From NCBI GenBank assembly GCA_030549175.1, contig JAUKUA010000002.1:1-64000 (forward strand): DNA of 64,000 bases. The letters are read 5' to 3'. Made by a program: the position numbers and the translations under genes. A model generated the notes under the pieces. That model searched no databases, was not told the origin of the DNA, and was given only the letters and a program-made list of their open reading frames with translations. This document shows, in pieces, positions 36,018-46,903 of this stretch (position 1 is the first letter of the stretch; each line of letters starts with the position of its first letter). Source of the stretch: Lasiosphaeris hirsuta (lineage: Eukaryota > Ascomycota > Sordariomycetes > Sordariales > Lasiosphaeriaceae).

Positions 36018-37203
36018 GGTGGCGGTCCTGAATCTATATCAGATGGAGTGTGAGGGAAACCAACCGGGTAAAACGAAGGGAGCACCGCGACTTAACATCA
36101 CCGCGCTCACCTGCGCTAGGGGTGGTGAACTTGGCTGTGGGGTAATCTTTTCCCAGCCTGCCACGAGGGGCTGTCGTCGGGAATAAGACCCCAACTTGCA
36201 ACTCCAATAAACTGCCCGCGGTTGCATGCGGAGATGCCGTGTGTCAACACATCCCCGCATTCTATTTCTTTTGCCGGCACTTCATCTGATGGCCGATCAC
36301 AGTCAATCCTGGCCTGCCACAGGGGGGGGGACTTACACGGCACCGGTATGCAGGCTGAAGGCGGTTCCTGCCACGCGTGTTGTAGTCGAGCGTTATCCTT
36401 GCTTCTGCAGCTGACGAGCAATTTGCTGCTGACAATGTCCCTGAGCCTCCATGCACCCCCCCCCCCAGCATCCAGAGATGGCGAATGGGTTATGAGCGGC
36501 AAGGAGCCACCTAACATTGACTTTAACTCAGCTTGGTACTCCTATCTATTCAGAACAATATGGACAGTCGATTCGGAAGCAGAAATAAACAGATTAGAAC
36601 AACATCACGTCAATAGCCACTAGGTGAGAATACCGATGCAGCTCCCCCGCACATTCACAAGCTGCTAACGTCGAACCAGGACTAGCAGCGCTCAAGTAGC
36701 CACGCAGCTGACCATGCACCCCTGTTTCGAGCCCCAAATCTATCTCCTTTCAGACTCACAGGATTCCGTGCCAGCCCTGCTCGAGCGCACTGGATTAAAT
36801 CGCCTACATGTGAGCCCGGCTGTTGTGTTGAGACCACGGTTGGCGGTGAGGAGACTGGACGATAGCCATTGGTTTTTGATGATTGGAATTAAGGCCCCGT
36901 ATTTCTGTAATGTGATATCGGTTCAACCTAGCCTCAGGATGGGTTTCTAGCTCCTACTTGTGTCTGTCGGGCTCGGTCGGTGTCCAGATGCCCCAAAGAC
37001 AATGCAGAAGGGAGCTTCAGCCCATAGGGGTGAAATCTCCTGCGCGTTGACAACCGTTCATCTCACATGATGGGTTGCAAGTGCTCTCGCTGTCATCCTA
37101 GTATAAGATCCCATAAGCCTCGCGCTTCGCATCATTGCAGCCTCCCACCCCTACCCGCAGCGCCAGCAGCCGCATGCCCAGGTCTCTCGAGGATCAGCCG
37201 CCG
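36018..37203. other. Intergenic; MFS promoter and unresolved sequence
   Basis: No domain is found. A plus-strand ATG frame at 36714-36950 (78 aa, MHPCFEPQIYLL) is the best small candidate but matches nothing I know. Poly-G/poly-C tracts sit at about 36321-36331 and 36460. Confidence 0.35.
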
Positions 37204-37660
37204 CTACGACGCCCGCGTCGCCACTTCTGGTAGATACAAATGCCGCTCCTTGATATACCTCCCCAGTTCCGAAGTCGGTTCAACCCGTGCCATGGTTCTC
37301 ATCGCCTCTTCCACATCTATCCACTCGTGGCTGAGCTCATCACCAATCTCGCCCTCGGTAAGACTCGGTCTGCCATTGTCATTTACCAGGTCCGCGCAGT
37401 AGCAGAACGAAACCTGCCAGAGGTCGCCGCGGAACTCGCGCGTCATGGCCACGCAGCCGGCCGCCCTCGGCTTGTAGTAGTTGTCCCGCGCCGCGTAGAT
37501 GATGGCGACCTTGCCGGCGGCGTTGAAAGTCACTACGCGGACGGCGTGCCGGTCGACGTAGGTTGTGTTGGGCTGCTCTGTGCCGATGTCTTTGGGGGGT
37601 GGGGGTGGAAGGTGTTGCTTCGTAGGGAGTTAGGATCTTTGAAGTTTGACGAGGCAAAGA
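37204..37660 (-). pseudogene. Nudix hydrolase lacking the Nudix box
   Basis: The minus strand reads KDIGTEQPNTTYVDRHAVRVVTF, then KVAIIYAARDNYYK, the first strands of a small fungal Nudix enzyme. It jumps directly to GCVAMTREFRGDLWQVSFCYCADLV, SLTEGEIGDELSHEW and VEPTSELGRYIKER, the C-terminal half. In relatives the stretch between NYYK and CVA holds LPGGG and the REUxEExGU metal-binding box; all of it is missing. The flanking parts have no stops, so the frame survived. The 5' end is unclear because a TAA precedes the open region. Without the box it cannot have normal Nudix catalysis. Confidence 0.7.
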
Positions 37661-38403
37661 TGGCCTAGATGTGATGGTAAAGCTGCAGAAAACCTAACCG
37701 TAGGATGAGAGGCATTTGCCCTGCAGGGGTTTGTTTGCAGTATTCGTTGGCCAATCCCCCCCTGATCCTGAATGCGGTATCGCCTCAATTCTAGGCATGA
37801 CTGTGTCATCAATTCTTCTCAACTCAGCTTTGCTTCTCTTGATGACCATTTCCTGAATATTTGATGCAATAAGACAATAATACTCAGCTCGAAAGCCTCT
37901 ATTTTGTCTTTATTTTATTCCTAGGAAGACTTCGAGTTAGCGCTGGTGTTAGTTAGGAGAAGCGTTGTTCCTTTGACCACGAGTCCTCTCGTGATTCTCT
38001 CAACCTTGGAGTGGCAGCCCTGAATGGAGAGTGGCAAGCTGTATATACCTTGCTGCTAGCCCTCAGCTAATGATATGTTTTTGATGGCTGACCCTTTTGA
38101 TCCCCTTCCCTATCTATCATAAGATGAGCTGGACATTCGACACTCCACACCCCCTCATCCCAATACAGCCAGATGGCGAGTAGCGTCATTTGCACCCCAG
38201 CAATGTCATCCAGCGTCGCACTCAGACACCCCGTATTGGGATCGAGCAGTCCCGCCCCGCTCGGGCTGGGAGGGGTCATCCGCTCGACATCCACTCGACC
38301 TACAACACCTCGAAACCTCAAGTCACCTCACGACACAGTCAACATCAGCCCCCTATCTCACCACATCTACCAGCCCCACGCATAGGTACAACCTGGGCCA
38401 GCC
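37661..38403. other. Intergenic / HET promoter
   Basis: AT-rich in the first half (37850-38100), CA-rich leader in the last 200 bases. No gene was found. Confidence 0.35.
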
Positions 38404-40704
38404 ATGACACCACCCCTAAAAGACCCCGTCTACGCCGCCTACCAAACAACCACCACCCTCCTCCCGCTCTCCCTGCGCCTCCATCCCCTCCGCCCCTCCA
38501 ACACAATCTCCCTGCTATCCGCCGCCGCCGCCTCCCTCCTCTCCCCCACCCGCCTCACCGCCGCCGCTGCCATCCTCGCCCGGCTGCGCCAGCTCAACCC
38601 AGCCGTGGCGGCGCGGTTCCGGCCCAAGGCCGACGCGCTGGCGGCGCTGGCGCTGCGCGTCATCGTGCCGGCCGGCTTCGCGGGGGATGTCGGCTCGTTC
38701 GTGGCTGTGAGCTACTGCTGGCACGGCGAGTGGGCGCTGGCGCCTGCGGCGGCGGAGGGGGGCGTGGTGGAGGGGCTGGGGATCTCAAGGGGGATGGTGG
38801 AGGCGGTGATGGGGACGATGCGGGCGGGGGAGGGGGTGTGGGTGGACCGGGTGTGCATCAACCAGGGGGATGAGGCGGAGAAGGGGGTGCATGTCGCGGC
38901 GATGGACGTCGTGTACCGCGCGGCGCGGCGCGTGGTGATTCTGCTGGAGGATGTGCAGCTTACCGAGCCCGAGGAGCGCGCCGGGGTGCTATACAAGGGG
39001 CTGTATGCAGATCTGTGTCGGGACGTCGACGCGAGCGGGCTGACAGGGGACGCGAGGAGCGAGTTTCTGTTTGCGTACCTCCCGCGGCACGAGGAGAGAC
39101 TGCGGGCCGGGGGCCGGGGACACGTCCTAGACGCGGCGCCGGCCTTCTTCGGCAAGCTGCTGAGCGCGCGGTGGTTCACGCGCGCGTGGTGCGCCCACGA
39201 GAGCCGCGTGGCGCTGCACCGGCGCGTCGACAACCCGCTGTTTCTGTGCTTTGGGCACGACGGCCGCGTGCTCGAGTTCGAGTACCGCTGCGTGCACTTC
39301 ACGGCGATGCACCTCTCGCGTGGCGAGACACCGGCGGCGGCGGCGCAGCGGTCGGGCTTCGCGGCGCCCGGCCCGGCCCGCGACTCGCTGCTCGCCCTGT
39401 GGCAGCGCATCGAGATGCTCATGCCCAACACGGCCGCCGACGTCTCGGCCATGCAGCACCTCGTGAGCATCCTGTCCTTCGGCTGCCTCCACAAGCGCGA
39501 CCTGATCTCGATCGCGCTCAACACATCGGCCATCCCGCTGTCCTTCGCGGGCGACGTGGCCGTGCACGAGGATATAGTGTGGATATTCAGCCTGCTGGTA
39601 CTCGCCGCGGGAGACGCCATCCCTCTGCTGGCCAGCGGCACCAAGCTGCGCATCCCCTCCTCCCCCCCGACCATCTCCTGGGCACCCTTCCCGACCGAAT
39701 CCATCCTCGACCCCGTCCTCCCCCTCGCCCACCCCACCACCCTCCACGCCGCCGCCCGCGACCACCTCTCCCTCGACCTCCACCTCTTCACCACCCTCCC
39801 CACCCCGCCCACTCCGGCCTCTCTCGCCCTCGCCACCGCCTTCCTCACCACCCACCCCCTCCCCCCTCCAGCCACCGACGCCCGCACAGCACAAACCCTA
39901 CGACGGATGGAGGCATCCATGCACGCCACGCGCGGCACGCGCCCCGGTGCCGGCCCGCTGGCCGTGCTCGTGCCGACCTGGCTGGCACTGGGGCTCGACT
40001 GCGGGGCGGGGTGGATGGCGGCGCTGCCGGGGGCGATGCGAGCCGCGACGGCGGAGGGGACGGGGTGGGCGCACGGGCCGGTCGGGGGCGCGGTGGATTC
40101 GCAGCTGGGGGCGGCTGCGCGGGCGCTGGTGTCGGGGCCGCTGGGGGGTTCCCTGGGCGGTGCCCTAGGAGAGGTCTCAGGGGAGGAGGGGACGGTAGAG
40201 GGGGTGACGGCGTTTTTGACGACGATTCAGGATCCGCGGATGGCGTTTTTTACCACGTCGCCGAGAAGGATTGCGGTCGGTGGGGGTGGGTTTGCGATCA
40301 CGCCTGTGGCGAGCAACCGGGCGTACCTGGCCATCCCGGTGGTGCTGGCGCATGCGCCGGCGTCGCAGGAGCGCGGGTGGGTGCTGGAGCCGTTTGACCC
40401 CGCGGCGGGACCCGAGGATTTGCGCGACATGTTGCCGGTTGTGAGGGAGGGGGAGGAGGAACCGGGCATGGCGGACGAGGATATCTTTCCCGTGCTCCCG
40501 TCGGACTATGCGGATCGGAGGCGGGAGCGGATGGGGGCCTGGAGGCTGAGACGGCGGCAGGTGATTTTTGGTTGTGGCGAGTTGGATGTAGGGAGGAAGA
40601 CGGACGGGGGGGAGGTGGTCGTGTTGGAGAGGCAGGAGGTGTATGGGGCAGAGGACTATGACTGGGCGGCTATTTACAAGGCGAGGAAGGGGGAGACTCG
40701 ATAG
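38404..40704 (+). CDS. HET-domain protein (intact, intronless)
   Basis: A 766-codon frame from ATG 38404 carries an N-terminal HET domain: FVAVSYCWHGEWAL near residue 100, GVWVDRVCINQGD near 140, and AARRVVILLEDV, ARWFTRAWCAHESRVA after it. HET proteins mediate incompatibility-type cell death and other nonself responses. The C-terminal 450 residues have no domain I recognise. Codon third positions are extremely GC-rich, so long spurious frames lie on both strands. No TAG or shift is seen, in contrast to the HET relic at 2.1-4.3 kb. It lies head-on to the P450 with 76 bp between stop codons. Confidence 0.8.
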   Translation: MTPPLKDPVYAAYQTTTTLLPLSLRLHPLRPSNTISLLSAAAASLLSPTRLTAAAAILARLRQLNPAVAARFRPKADALAALALRVIVPAGFAGDVGSFVAVSYCWHGEWALAPAAAEGGVVEGLGISRGMVEAVMGTMRAGEGVWVDRVCINQGDEAEKGVHVAAMDVVYRAARRVVILLEDVQLTEPEERAGVLYKGLYADLCRDVDASGLTGDARSEFLFAYLPRHEERLRAGGRGHVLDAAPAFFGKLLSARWFTRAWCAHESRVALHRRVDNPLFLCFGHDGRVLEFEYRCVHFTAMHLSRGETPAAAAQRSGFAAPGPARDSLLALWQRIEMLMPNTAADVSAMQHLVSILSFGCLHKRDLISIALNTSAIPLSFAGDVAVHEDIVWIFSLLVLAAGDAIPLLASGTKLRIPSSPPTISWAPFPTESILDPVLPLAHPTTLHAAARDHLSLDLHLFTTLPTPPTPASLALATAFLTTHPLPPPATDARTAQTLRRMEASMHATRGTRPGAGPLAVLVPTWLALGLDCGAGWMAALPGAMRAATAEGTGWAHGPVGGAVDSQLGAAARALVSGPLGGSLGGALGEVSGEEGTVEGVTAFLTTIQDPRMAFFTTSPRRIAVGGGGFAITPVASNRAYLAIPVVLAHAPASQERGWVLEPFDPAAGPEDLRDMLPVVREGEEEPGMADEDIFPVLPSDYADRRRERMGAWRLRRRQVIFGCGELDVGRKTDGGEVVVLERQEVYGAEDYDWAAIYKARKGETR

Positions 40705-40780
40705 ATGAGGTGATCATGTCAGAATGATGGACCATGAGAATCGCTTATTGGTTCAATTGCAAGTAGTAGCCCCCAACCCA

Positions 40781-42516
40781 CTACACAATCCGCTTCATCA
40801 ACAACTCTCGACTCGGATCTGGCACCGACGAACTCCCAAACACCAAGTTGGGATACCTACCCTCCACGCCATTCACGTTCCGAATGTCATACATCAACAC
40901 GGCCGTCGCCAGAATCATCTTGATCTCGTTCGCCGCGAGGAACCGCCCCGGACACGCGTGGCGTCCGTAGCCAAAGGTCAGGTGGTTCGTGCTCACACTG
41001 ACAAACTGTTCCTTAGCTGCCGCCTCGGCACCCGACTTCTCCCTCATCTCGGAGAAGCGGAACGGCTGGAACTCAGTCGGGTTGGGGAACAGCTCGGGGT
41101 CGAAGGCGACGGCGATGGCCGGGACCTCGACCACCACGCCCGCCGGGATCACCTGCCCGTTGGACATGGTGAACTGCTTGAGCACCTTGCGCTGGAACGA
41201 CGTGGCCGAGGTGGGGTCCAGGCGCATGGCTTCCTTGATGAAGCTGTCGAGCTTCTTCATGGCTTGCAGAGCGGGGGCCGTCATTTGGCCGTTGTGCTCT
41301 GCGAGGACGGAGCGGATCTCGTCGCGGAGGATGGGCGCGAGGGTGGGGTCGGCGGCGAGCTGGTAGAAGCTGAGGGGTGGGTCAGTATGCGCGCAGGGGT
41401 ATGAGAGGAATGAATGAAACCTACCAGTTGGTCGTGGCGATGCTGGTTGTGTGGATGGCGGCAAAGCTGATATCCAGTTGGAGCTTCGCCAATCTCTTGC
41501 TGTCGGTAGTTCCGTGCTTTGCCTCGCTCGCCATCAGCCATGCCAGCATGTCGTCGGGCTCCTCGTCCTTGCCAAGACGCTTCCTCTCCTCGACGATGGG
41601 TCGGAGGAAGTTGTCTGCCTGCTTGATCCGCCCTTCGAGAGCCCTGATCTCGGGCAGCCAGGGCGCCACAAAGGGGCGCTTCCACGGGGGGATGGCGTCG
41701 ACAGCACGGCGTCCGTTTATCAGCTCAATCGTGTAGTTGATGGCAGCGTCGAGGTACTTCTCGTCGCGGCAGAGTTCGGGGCCGACAAACACACGGCCTG
41801 ACGCCATGGCGACGATGCGCAGCAGCTTCTTGTTGAGCTTGACGGGGGTCCAGTCGTCGCACGGCGGGAGCTCGGCCCGGAAGGAGGCTTCTACCTCGTC
41901 GGCGAGGGAGAGACTGAGACGCGGGAGTGCGGGCGTGAGGCTCGACTTGATGGCAGTGGCGATGCCGGTGGCGTCGGTGCTGAGCTTGGTGTATTTTACG
42001 TGCATCGACTGCGTCTGGTCAGCATAACACTTTTGAGTTGGAGTTAGAAGGAGCTCACCTCGGCGACGGCACCGTCAAAGCTCAGGACATTGTCAGGCAA
42101 CTTCTTGAGCTCCACCAAGTACTTGGGCGATATGACGACGACCTTGTTCGCATCTGCAAGTGTCAGCCAACTGGGCCACTCAGGGGGGCGGGGGGGCTTA
42201 CTTCGACTGGTGACGATTCTGAAGATGCCATCCTTGAACTATTGCGAATGAGTCTCTGCCGTCTCAAAACTCTTGCAGGGCTTGCACTCACCTTCTCGTA
42301 TCCCTCCTGGTATAACTTGGTCGCGCCGTTCAGATAGGCCACTCTCCTCTTGCTGATGCTGCCAAACTCCTGTCCGACCTCGGGGAGGTTGGAAAGGGGG
42401 TCGCTGGTCAAAAAGATTTGGAAGATAATGACGGCAACCAAGGCACCCAACGTCGAGAGCACCAGCGGGAGCTTGTCGCCAAGGGCCTGCAGAACAGGCT
42501 GCACCACGGAAGCCAT
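40781..42516 (-). CDS. Cytochrome P450 monooxygenase
   Basis: Five exons (42516-42292, 42238-42202, 42153-42059, 42008-41425, 41369-40781) give 509 aa in one frame. An N-terminal membrane helix (residues 17-35, LVLSTLGALVAVIIFQIFL) anchors it to the ER. The I helix has SFAAIHTTS, the ExxR motif is KEAMR, a FQPFRF meander follows, and the haem-binding loop is FGYGRHACPGRF with the ligand Cys. All key residues are present. The SMHVKYTKL and NGRRAVDAIPPWKRPFVAPWLP segments suggest the ent-kaurene-oxidase-like/fungal secondary-metabolism P450 group, but the substrate is not inferable. A Zn2Cys6 regulator is divergently oriented 1.6 kb away and could control it. Confidence 0.85.
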
Positions 42517-42599
42517 GGTGGAAAATCAGGGGGCAAAGACAGGTACTGGAGCTGGTCACAAATTTGGATCACAGCGAGGAGCAGCGGGCGGCGTCTCGA

Positions 42600-42607
42600 T
42601 ATTTATA
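42600..42607 (-). promoter_or_regulatory. TATA box of the P450 gene
   Basis: The minus strand reads TATAAATA, 84-91 bp upstream of the start codon at 42516, a normal place for a fungal TATA element. No similar element was found for most other genes here. Confidence 0.6.
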
Positions 42608-44122
42608 CAGCGGTTAATAATGGGTCGCCAGAGATCCAGTCGGTATGGACGGGAGCTCGGGGTCCGATGACAATCGTCGAGCTGGGTAGAGGGTGCAAAT
42701 CAGTCAGTGGTGCCCCTACGACGCCGAGTCCAGGCCCGTTCTCATCGGTCGGGTACTGGAGCAGTGTCTCGCGATTGCATTATCACGTCGTTGGTGCCCG
42801 CTTTGCTGTGGTGTGATTAACAGTCGCCGTCGCATTAGGTACTAATCTGTTTCAGTCCATGGCTGTTTGCATGGGTGTTTGCCCAATATCAAGGACAACT
42901 CGAGCTAGTTTGACGGGCGCTAGGTGCGGGAGGGGCTTCGGCAGCAACCGTGTCGTGGCCACGACTCGCTGGCGGGGGACACCATGATGGCGACGGGGTC
43001 TTTGTCGAACCCGAAGATGAAACGATAGCAGTGGGCCGGCTAAAGTTGAAGATGGGGGAGAGTCGACATTTGCATTGGTGCGACGGCGATTGGTTGCTGG
43101 TTTTTTTGCGGATTGTCCGTGGTTCCTGGATTTTGGATGGGGGTGCACAGGGTGTTCCTGGGTGTTCCTGGGTGTTCCTGGATTTTTGGGGCAGTGCTCG
43201 CGGAGCCGGGTTTGCGGATGGATTTGCGGATGGATTTGAAGACGGATTTGAAGATGCTGCCGTCATCTGGCGACAGCGCTCGGCGACATTTTGAGAACTC
43301 GGGACCTCAACCTGATGGCAGGCAGATTTTGGGGAGGATGGATAGGATGAAGGATTTCAACACTCTGGAGACTTCAGAAATTTCAGTGCTAGCGGAAGGT
43401 CTCCCTGTGGCAGTTGGCTGTTGGCATCTTCCGTCCTTGCTTCTTGCCTTCCCGGCCATGCGATCAATCGGCGCGCCTGCCGCTTGCAGATGCTAGCAGA
43501 TGCCCCGCTGCATACTCGGTTTCGCATCGCACGTTGATTGGCGGCAGGAAATATGACCCTGTATGCCCCACAATCGCTGCGGTGGGCGGAACCTTAATTT
43601 TGTGCCAAGAGGCGGAGGAACACGGCCACTTCTTATCGTCACCGTTTCTCTGTCTTCATCCCCAATGCCGCAGTGTCGCTGCGTCACTGTGTCGCTGTGT
43701 CGCTGTCACCGCATCTCGCCATTCTGCATTTTCTTTCCGCGTGCATTTTCAGTCATTTTCAGTGCTGTATTGCGTCAACGAGCCTGCTCTGCCCTGTTCT
43801 GCCTCGTCCTCAGCCACAGCCAACGCGTCGACGGCTCGAAACGGGGAATTGCACGGCAGGATTTGGCACTGACATGTCTCCGACGTGACGGATCCTTCCG
43901 ACATGCCGCTGTCCCCTCCCCAAATACCAATACGTGCCCTCTCGCTTTCGCTTTCGTTCCAACCTTAGCCACCGCACTCCAAACACACGCCACACACACC
44001 GAACTCCCCACCCGACCCGTATTCCGTATACAGATCTCCACCATACCCATACCAGCCCTAAACGCTGTTGCCTCAACTGGTCCCACTCATATGAGCACAG
44101 TACCACAGGTACCGGCTCATCC
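42608..44122. other. Divergent spacer between P450 and Zn2Cys6 genes
   Basis: About 1.5 kb without a supported gene, holding promoters of both flanking genes. It contains short direct repeats (43151-43180, and GTGTCGCT units near 43680-43705) and a CA/AC-rich leader before the regulator. Gal4-type CGG half-sites were not mapped. Confidence 0.4.
43151..43180. repeat. Three perfect copies of GGTGTTCCTG
   Basis: Three head-to-tail 10-bp units in the P450/regulator spacer, followed by shorter GGATTTGAAGAC-like near-repeats to about 43255. Confidence 0.85.
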
Positions 44123-45552
44123 ATGGCTCGCCTCCGTCTTGGATATACAAAATCACGCGCTGGCTGTCTGCGTTGCAAGCAGAGACGAGTCAAGGTATGC
44201 CAGCTGTCTTCACCCGCAATAGCCTCAAGTTTCAACGGCCCTAACCGCCCGTGCAGTGCGATGAGACCCGCCCATGCAAGGCCTGTGTGCGACACGGGGT
44301 GCAATGCAGCCTAGTGACGCCGAGATCCAGCGACGGCTCCAGCTCTCCCACGCCCCCACGGCAGTCGGCTGCACCACAATCAGCGCCACCAGCCTTACTG
44401 CCCTCGTTCACGCCCCTCCCCAATCGATCTCGCCCCATCCAGCAACGACCCGTCCAGCAACGCCCCGCGTCACGCAATACTCAAGCCGATGACCTGGCCC
44501 CGTCCGTCTCGGGCTCCGAGCCCGCATCCAGCCGAGCCAGCGTATCAGCCGCCTCCGTCTCGTACTCGGCCGCCGCGTCGCCCGACCCATTCCCCTACTT
44601 TGCCAAGTTCATCACCGGCCAGGCCCAGGACCACTCGGAAAACTGGGTTTCGGACCTCGAGCTGATGCACCACTTCGCCACGTCGACCGCCCACACCCTG
44701 CTCCGCACCGAAGTGCCCGAGGTCGGCGCCGGCCACATCTGGCAGATAGAGGTGCCGCGCCTCGCCTTCGCCCACGTCTTCCTCCTCCACCAGATCCTGG
44801 CCACCTCGGCCTTCCACCTCGCCCACCTCTGCCCCCAACAGCGCCAGAAATACGCCGTCCAGGCCTCGCAGCACCAGTCGCTGGCCATCCAGGGAGTCCG
44901 CGCCGCCCTGGCCAACATCACCCCCGAAAACTGCCACGCCCTGCTGGCCGTGTCGTCGCTCTTCTTCGTCGGCGCCCTGGCCGCCTCGCGCCCCGATGGC
45001 CACAACAACCCCACCATCGACGACCTCATCGACATCTTCCACCTGGTCAAAGGCATCGGCGGCGTGCTGGATACGTCCGAGGCCGTGCTCCGCGCCGGGC
45101 CCCTCCGCCACCTCTTCTACACCTCGGGCGGCAGCAACCTCCACCGCGCCGTCAGCCTCGTCACCGCCGAGCTCAACGCCCTGCAGCCCCGCATCCACGC
45201 CGCCCTAGCCGACGACCCCGCGCGCCCCGTCATCGAGGCCGAGGCTCTTAGTTTCCTGGCGTGCATCGGGCGGTCGGTCATGAACTCGGGGAGTCCCGAG
45301 TATCGCATCATCGCGGCGTGGCCGATTTCCATGGCCGACGAGTTTATTCCGCTGCTGAGGCGGCGGCACCAGGTCGCGCTGGTGCTGTTGGCGTACTACT
45401 GTGCCGTGATGCAGGCGACCGAGGTGGGCTACTGGTTTACCCAGGGGTGGGGGCTGAGTGGGATCCAGGACATCGAGAGGTTGATGGTGTCGCCGTGGGA
45501 CCTGGATGTGGCGAGGGTCAAGGAGTGGGTTACCGGGGGGGGTGATGGGTGA
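44123..45552 (+). CDS. Zn2Cys6 transcription factor (UPC2-like group)
   Basis: Exon 1 (44123-44194) and exon 2 (44257-45552) are joined by a 62-nt intron with a CTAAC branch point and encode 455 aa. The intron splits the DNA-binding domain at a position common in this family. The cluster CLRCKQRRVKC..PCKACVRHGVQC has all six cysteines with CX2CX6CX5CX2CX6C spacing, and a basic GYTKSRAGC lead-in. A Pro/Ser/Gln linker follows, then a helical C-terminal region (DLELMHHFATSTAHTL, VPRLAFAHVFLLHQILATSAFHLAHL) characteristic of sterol-uptake-control-type regulators. It should act in the nucleus. Divergent placement from the P450 suggests, but does not prove, that it regulates it. Confidence 0.85.
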
Positions 45553-45696
45553 TTGTGTTGTTGAGGCTGCAGCAGGTTGTTACAATTCCCAACTCAACCC
45601 TAAAAATATACATCTCGAAAGCCAGCCCAAGATCCAGCCCCAACCCCCCTACATGTGCTCTCCCAACTCCATCCCGTTTCCAGCACCCATCCCCCC

Positions 45697-46162
45697 TCAC
45701 ATCACATCAACAACCCCCACCCTTACCCCTCCCTCTTCACTACCCTCCCTCTTCACCACCCTCCCCTCCACCAACCGCCTCATCTTCCTCCCCCTCCTCC
45801 CTCCACCCCTAAGCGGCCTCAACAACGCAGCCAAGACCCCATCCCCAGCCCTGGCCCCGGCCGGATCCACCCAGTGCTCGTCCTGCAGTGAGTACGCCCG
45901 GAACGCCGCAAAGTCGGCCCACACGCGCACGGGGACACCGACACGCCGCGCGTCGATCAGGTCGGGGATGTTGACCAGCACGCTGCGGCGAGGTTGTCCG
46001 GGCTCGGCAGGGCTAGCTCGCGCGCAGAGTGGTTGGAAGCCGGCCAGTTTGGCGGCGGAGGTGAGGGCCCGGAGGACCGGGTAGGGAGGCCACGAGGGTG
46101 GTGTGGCCAAGTATTCGTCTAATATAAGGTCTAGGCCGTAGCGTTGCAGGATTTCAATCGAG
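45697..46162 (-). pseudogene. Truncated member of the LVNIxDLIDARR family
   Basis: The minus strand reads DLILDEYLATPPSWPPYPVLRALTSAAKLAGF, then SVLVNIPDLIDARRVGVPVRVWADFAAFRAYSL, ending with a Gly/Arg-rich tail. The central block is clearly homologous to the protein at 48624-49346 (LVNIVDLIDARR, VWTDFEAFRRYT, and the FLASLL/VLAALL segment). No ATG lies in frame upstream, and the acidic/SIM N-terminus of the relative is absent. It directly follows a truncated membrane-protein relic on the same strand. Function is unknown. Confidence 0.55.
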
Positions 46163-46903
46163 TCATCCGAGAACCGTATTTACAATATGACGGAGCCTGG
46201 TCGACGACTCCGGCCCGAACGGAGCGTCGCCAACGGCGTCTGTGTCAAGCGAGGCCACGGCGCCGCCGAACTGTGCGTCTGGGTCCCGAAGTGCCAAGTC
46301 CATGTCGGTTGTATGGACGAGGTACATGGACGGGTACTCGGGGCATACAACAGATCCAAGTAGATTCGCGGCCGACATGGTGATATAGGGCGCCACCGAT
46401 AGACCGAAAGCCGCGTAGCCAAATCGGTCAAGCTGATCCCCTCGGGCTCGATACAGCGTGATTCCGGCGGCGATAGACTGGAACACACCAAAAAGGGCCT
46501 TTGGGATGTTATAGGTTGATCCGATGCTGACGTCGTTTAGATGGTTGCTTTTGTAAGGTCTGAGGAGCGCAAACGGGGGGACCTCGGCGGGCTCGGTGCC
46601 GTGGACCTTGCGGCTGGAGACAATCTGAGGCATCTCGAAGAGGGTTTCGGCGATCCAGCACCTATTAGCATGAGAACGGGTAAATGGAGGACTCCGATGA
46701 GTTATGACATAATTCACCAGTTTCCATTTTGATTCCATGAATAACAATGCCAGGAACAAATAGGCACATATGATGAAACTGACTTTCGATCCCGACCCCT
46801 GTAGCCCGGGCGGAGGCGGCCCCAGCAGGCCAGCGGAGCTATCCCGAAGGTGTGTGGAAGGGAATAGTCTTGAGCGTGTATTTGTATTGACCCTCGGCCT
46901 CAC
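46163..46903 (-). pseudogene. Fungal multi-pass membrane protein fragment
   Basis: The frame carries WIAETLFEMPQIVSSRKV, then NIPKALFGVFQSIAAGITLYRARGDQLDRFGYAAFGLSVAPYITMSAANLL and PEYPSMYLVHTTDMDLA. This pattern of two helices flanking an ARGDQ..YGYAAFGL loop is common in uncharacterised ascomycete integral membrane proteins. The C-terminal helices usual in the family are absent and the frame ends at 46163. No clear ATG begins the frame; one at about 46739 lies in likely intron-like sequence. It is probably a truncated relic. Confidence 0.45.

Noticed and set aside
38712..40397. Long open frames on both strands overlapping the intact HET gene (plus 39015-40397, minus 38712-39938).
   Set aside because: They are Arg/Pro/Ala-rich, show no domain, and arise because third codon positions of the HET gene are almost all G or C.
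34039..45552. A complete biosynthetic gene cluster around the P450.
   Set aside because: No intact backbone enzyme (PKS, NRPS, terpene cyclase) is present; only an NRPS-like relic 14 kb away.
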